DNA of 64,000 nt from contig CAJJBJ010000002.1 in the NCBI GenBank assembly GCA_905182455.1, positions 620,001 to 684,000 of the forward strand, in the 5' to 3' direction. The notes beneath the pieces were generated by a model that was given only the letters and a program-made list of their open reading frames with translations, had not been told where the DNA came from and ran no database searches. The translations under genes were made by a program, and so were the position numbers. This stretch comes from an uncultured Planktomarina sp. (GTDB lineage Bacteria; Pseudomonadota; Alphaproteobacteria; Rhodobacterales; Rhodobacteraceae). This document shows positions 63,281-64,000 of the stretch, piece after piece; positions within the stretch are counted from its first letter, which is position 1, and every line of letters begins with the position of its first letter.

Positions 63281-64000
63281 GCCAGATCAATCGTCTCAAA
63301 GGTGGGCAAATTGACCGCAGCCAAACTCTAAACTTCACGTTTGATGGCAAGTTTTTTCAAGGCCATGCGGGCGACACACTCGCTAGTGCCCTTTTGGCCA
63401 ATGACGTTCGCCTTATGGGGCGTTCGTTCAAATACCACCGTCCCCGCGGCGTTTTAACAGCAGGCTCAGAGGAGCCCAACGCGATTATGGAGCTGCGCGA
63501 TGGCGCCCGCCAAGAACCCAACACCCGCGCCACCACGGCAGAGTTGTTTGACGGGCTCACTGCAAAATCACAAAATAAAATCGGATCTCTGCGCTTTGAC
63601 TTAATGGCGATCAATGACCGTTTTTCGAACTTTCTGACTGCTGGCTTTTATTACAAAACCTTTATGTGGCCTGCCGCATTTTGGGAAAAAGTCTATGAGC
63701 CAATCATTCGCAAAGCCGCAGGTCTGGGAAGCATCAGCTTTCAAGACGATCCAGATGACTATGACCGGGGCTTTTTGCACTGCGATCTGCTGATCATCGG
63801 GGCGGGTCCTGCGGGTCTGGCCGCTGCACTCACCGCCGGACGCGCAGGTGCACAGGTCATATTGGCAGATGAGGATTATACATTAGGCGGGCGCCTCAAT
63901 TCAGAGCGTTTCAGCCTCACAAATCAATCAGGTGCCGAATGGGCAGCCAAAACCGTGGCCGAATTAAACAGCCTACCAAATGTCAGGGTCATGGCACGGG
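63277..64000 (+). CDS. soxA: Sarcosine oxidase subunit alpha, N-terminal part, cut by the window edge
   Basis: First 241 residues of the large NAD- and folate-binding subunit (full length about 1000). It starts MSQINRLKGGQIDRSQTLNF; the 2Fe2S-like N-domain reads FFQGHAGDTLASALLANDVRLMGRSFKYHRPRG, then the NAD/FAD-binding motif LLIIGAGPAGLAAALTAGRAGA follows. The frame is open to the window end. Overlaps the soxD stop, so translation is coupled. Confidence 0.93.
   Translation, partial: MSQINRLKGGQIDRSQTLNFTFDGKFFQGHAGDTLASALLANDVRLMGRSFKYHRPRGVLTAGSEEPNAIMELRDGARQEPNTRATTAELFDGLTAKSQNKIGSLRFDLMAINDRFSNFLTAGFYYKTFMWPAAFWEKVYEPIIRKAAGLGSISFQDDPDDYDRGFLHCDLLIIGAGPAGLAAALTAGRAGAQVILADEDYTLGGRLNSERFSLTNQSGAEWAAKTVAELNSLPNVRVMAR

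Noticed and set aside
1-64000. CRISPR arrays, transposases, phage genes, restriction or toxin-antitoxin systems
   Set aside because: I looked for regular repeats and characteristic protein motifs on both strands and found none.

Overview
The window looks like chromosomal DNA of a marine alphaproteobacterium of the Rhodobacterales (Roseobacter group). I infer this from gene order and content: the block ctaC-ctaB-small ORF-ctaG-ctaE-SURF1-thrC-M16 peptidase, lysC followed by ptsP, an alphaproteobacterial RNase P RNA beside rpmG, a cytochrome c type urate hydroxylase (PuuD), and sarcosine oxidase soxBDA beside a glycine betaine type ABC transporter. I see no phage, insertion sequence, CRISPR array, tRNA or rRNA.

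Layout. 1-2.7 kb: a PotABCD-like ABC transporter operon (minus strand, permease cut by the window edge). 3.1-4.3 kb: a flavin reductase and the remains of a divergent zinc-uptake locus (3' ends of znuB and znuA only). 4.3-11.7 kb: yebC, an SLC13 permease and a truncated second one, a DMT exporter, a YmdB-like phosphoesterase, OsmC, 5-formyl-THF cyclo-ligase and a twice-frameshifted mgtE. 11.7-15.6 kb: guanine deaminase, an 8-oxoguanine deaminase-like enzyme, a HisN-like phosphatase and a ruined XRE regulator. 15.9-22.3 kb: quinone oxidoreductase, Bax1-like protein, rpmG, rnpB, amidase, a broken lipoprotein gene, gatA-gatC, tadA. 22.3-35.4 kb: rluB-like synthase, modABC, NUDIX, DUF1178, frameshifted lysC, ptsP, an acetyltransferase, a flavin reductase, SulP, and mtnP-ydcF-like-apt. 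35.4-42.8 kb: the cytochrome oxidase assembly operon running into thrC and an M16 peptidase. 43-48.4 kb: tldD, dprA pseudogene, topA. 48.4-53 kb: inositol genes iolD-iolC-iolB-iolJ behind a perfect 16-bp palindrome. 53-57 kb: urate to ureidoglycolate genes. 57-64 kb: glycine betaine type transporter and, divergently, soxBDA.

Functionally the accessory part is about scavenging organic nitrogen and carbon: purines (guanine deaminase, PuuD, HIU hydrolase, a fused allantoinase/OHCU decarboxylase, ureidoglycine aminohydrolase), methylated amines (betaine-type uptake, sarcosine oxidation), inositol and polyamine-type substrates.

The most striking thing is the number of damaged genes. The znu remnants, the truncated SLC13 gene, dprA and the XRE regulator carry several lesions or deletions each and look like true decay. 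lysC, ctaB, mgtE, the small cox-cluster ORF, the lipoprotein gene and the 5' end of the 8-oxoguanine deaminase gene carry only one or two single-base indels. Some of these genes are expected to be essential, so those indels may be sequence errors. I did not find a convincing new biological system; the best leads are the decay pattern, the palindrome before iolD and the compact purine gene set.
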